Shown here: piece after piece, positions 53,401 to 56,400 of the stretch | How positions within the stretch are numbered: position 1 is the first letter of the stretch | Layout of the letters: each line of letters opens with the position of its first letter | Origin: Owenia fusiformis | Lineage: Eukaryota; Annelida; Polychaeta; Sabellida; Oweniidae | NCBI GenBank assembly: GCA_903813345.2 | Contig: CAIIXF020000010.1 | Span: forward strand, 29,876,828 to 29,940,827 | Length of the DNA stretch: 64,000 nt | Direction of reading: 5' to 3' | The notes under the pieces: model-generated | The model's input: only the letters and a program-made list of their open reading frames with translations | Databases searched by the model: none | What the model was told of the DNA's origin: nothing | Program-made: the position numbers and the translations under genes

Positions 53401-56400
53401 AATGTCAACTGCGACTGGAGAATCCAATTGTTCATTTATGGAATGTAATTTTTGGAGTCTTTGTTCCCAAATTGAGATTTCATCCAACGGACCTGGATGT
53501 GGCCCAAAATGGCGATCAAGTTCATGAATTGGGTCGTGTTTTAGAATTCCTTTGATTTGTTTAATCCAGCCAATCACAGTGGACTCCAAAACATGTAACA
53601 CTGCACCACGTCGTGAAGGATTGGCGGCTGCTTCTGCAAGGACCTCTATTGATGGAAATGGTAACACAATTTGCCCCTAAAATTACAAAACAGTGTATAT
53701 GTATAAAGATACCATAAAATACCATCTGTTACTCCAATCTAGAGATCTAGCATTTTAAAACCCATTTGCTCCATTATGAGGCATTTAGACAAAAAACTTC
53801 TTAGTGAAGGAATTTCAAGGTGAAACAAAGGCACAGAAACCCTTCTTTATGAAGTTTTGTTTGCAACAAGCCTTGAATTTCCCTGGGAGGTGGATGGGAC
53901 CCATTCTTCTTCAATTTTCAGACTCACATCACTTTGTAAGCCATAGGTAAATAATAAAAATTGCATTATTAAATGTTACACCATGACCAGAAAAATGCCT
54001 AAGGTATTATAATTGATTACTGATTACTGAAAAATCATCCTACAATCAACAAGAGACTATTACACACCTCAATATGACCTTGAGCAACTTCTACAGTGGC
54101 CATAAGCCTGTGTAATACATCCATCAACTTATCAGCATTTATTCCTAAGGCACTAGCATGGCTCTGGTCTATACACAAAAGAGGGAGGTACACTTCTCGT
54201 GTGAGCAATTCTATGTGTTCTAGTGGCACATCTGAGCAATCAGTGTAATACACCTCCTCTCCTAAAATGCAAGCAAGGAACATTTTAATTCATTTTATTC
54301 TACAAAAGAAGTCTTACATTTTGGACAGTCCGTTAAATACTGACTATGAGCTCCAGTGATATTTCTAGTGAATAAGTTCCTTTGTTAAAACACAACACAT
54401 TGGACAAATATTTAAATGATTTAAATCAAATACGACATCTTATGTTTTGACCCTCAAAATCTCAAAATAATCATCAACATACATACATGTACTTTATGTA
54501 CATACAATAACGAAATGTTATCTCAAAAATACATTAAAGGCAGAATCTGATATATAGGGGGTGACAAAATTACAAGCAACATGTATAATTGACCTACCAA
54601 TCTATTCCTTACAATATCAAATACAATATCTCCCAAAAGATTCACAATATGTTATAAATTGGTGAAGTTATTAATGATTCAAAGTGCAAAAATGAGTGAA
54701 AAATGTTTAAATTCTCCCAAATAATAAGACTGGTAACCATTCTTATAGAAAAATAATACATTATTGTAAAAAGCTTTAGTTTTCCCTTGAATAAAGTATG
54801 AACTTTTGTGATTTTTAGAAAATAGACATGACAAGGAATGACATGAGCCAAAAATATTCTAAAATTGAAACAATTTTTTGTTTAGCCTGCTCGCTATATC
54901 TGATTCTCTCTTTAACAACTTATGTACACACAATAACAGTAAATACAATAACCAAGAGTGAACTACTTAATAATAAAGCAACATTGATTATCACAATTTC
55001 ACAACCTTCACAATTAAAACAATGTTTTGAAATGTACAAAAGACTGTACAGACTTTGAAGAACGTACAAAAGAATTGAAGGAATTCAACTGAATATGAAC
55101 CTTAAACAAAAATTATATTATACAAATATTAAATGATGTTGAGTGCAATACCTTATACATTTCTATATTTCCCCCAGAAATATATACAGGTATTGCATGA
55201 AAACAGAATTCAATATTTGTTTTATTATTTCACCCATTTACATGTTTACCAAAATCTGAGAAGAAAAGAAATACATATTAACAGTTAGTTAGAGAAATAA
55301 TAATGAGTAATATTCTCCTTTTTAGTTCAAGAATTTCAAATTGATTTTAGAATGACATAAAACAGAAGCAGGGCTAGATATTATAAGTTCAGGAAAAGAA
55401 ATATTTAAAACAAAATTGATATAGTTTAAATTGTCATCTTTATTTTAAACTATCTATCAACAGTTTGCTTATGACAATAGACTTACTTATATTTTCCTTT
55501 GTGATTTTATTCCCTGAGCCGCATTTCATGAAGAAAATTGACTTGAACGTGAGATCGTGCGGAGGCTGTAATGACGCAATAATCTGCTTGGGTGGTCTGA
55601 TGAAGACGAACAGACGGCGCACATCTTCATTGTTAATGAACTCATGGAAGGCTAACCTGAAACAGAATTTTTTGTTTTCCTTTATTTTTATGATTATTAT
55701 GGCTGAAAATGTGCTAAAGGACTTCACAGTACTAGATGGAATCTGTGAGTTATAACTTGTAAATGCATGGAAGGCTAACCTATGTTATTGTTTGTAATAA
55801 GAGACTTCCAATCAGCATGCATGCTTGTTAAAGTATCTGTGTTTTATCACTAGCACTGGTAAGGACATTCAATGAAGTGAAGAATAAGTTTAGCTGTGAC
55901 TGCTTTGAGCAAAAATTTGGGTTTGGCTAATTTGCCACCCCCACCAAGATGAATTCCCAGTTACCCAAAACACCACTCCATGCCAGGTCTGGCAAGGGAA
56001 ATTGAAAAAAGATCCTACATACGAGGTAGCTAGGTGGAAATCCACCCTAAATCACTTATGTTTTACAGATACATGTATATAAACCTGCCAAGATTTTTTA
56101 GAGACTTGCTTCAAACACTTTATATTCCCTTTAATTTGCTGCCACTTTAACAGTATATAAATGAAAGGAATAAAAGTTCACATCTTTCCTCTCCAGATTA
56201 TCGATTTACTGTATTTCATACAATTTAGGGTGTTGATTTATAAATTCTCTATTTACATGTACTTTCTTGTATTCAATGCACTTTCTACTCTTCTCATTCA
56301 CAAAACCACTGTGTAACTAAAACTGTACCTATTTTCATCATTCTGTATCATCTGCTTGAGATCTTCATTTCTAGGTCTAAGTGAGGAGCTGATCCTCGTC

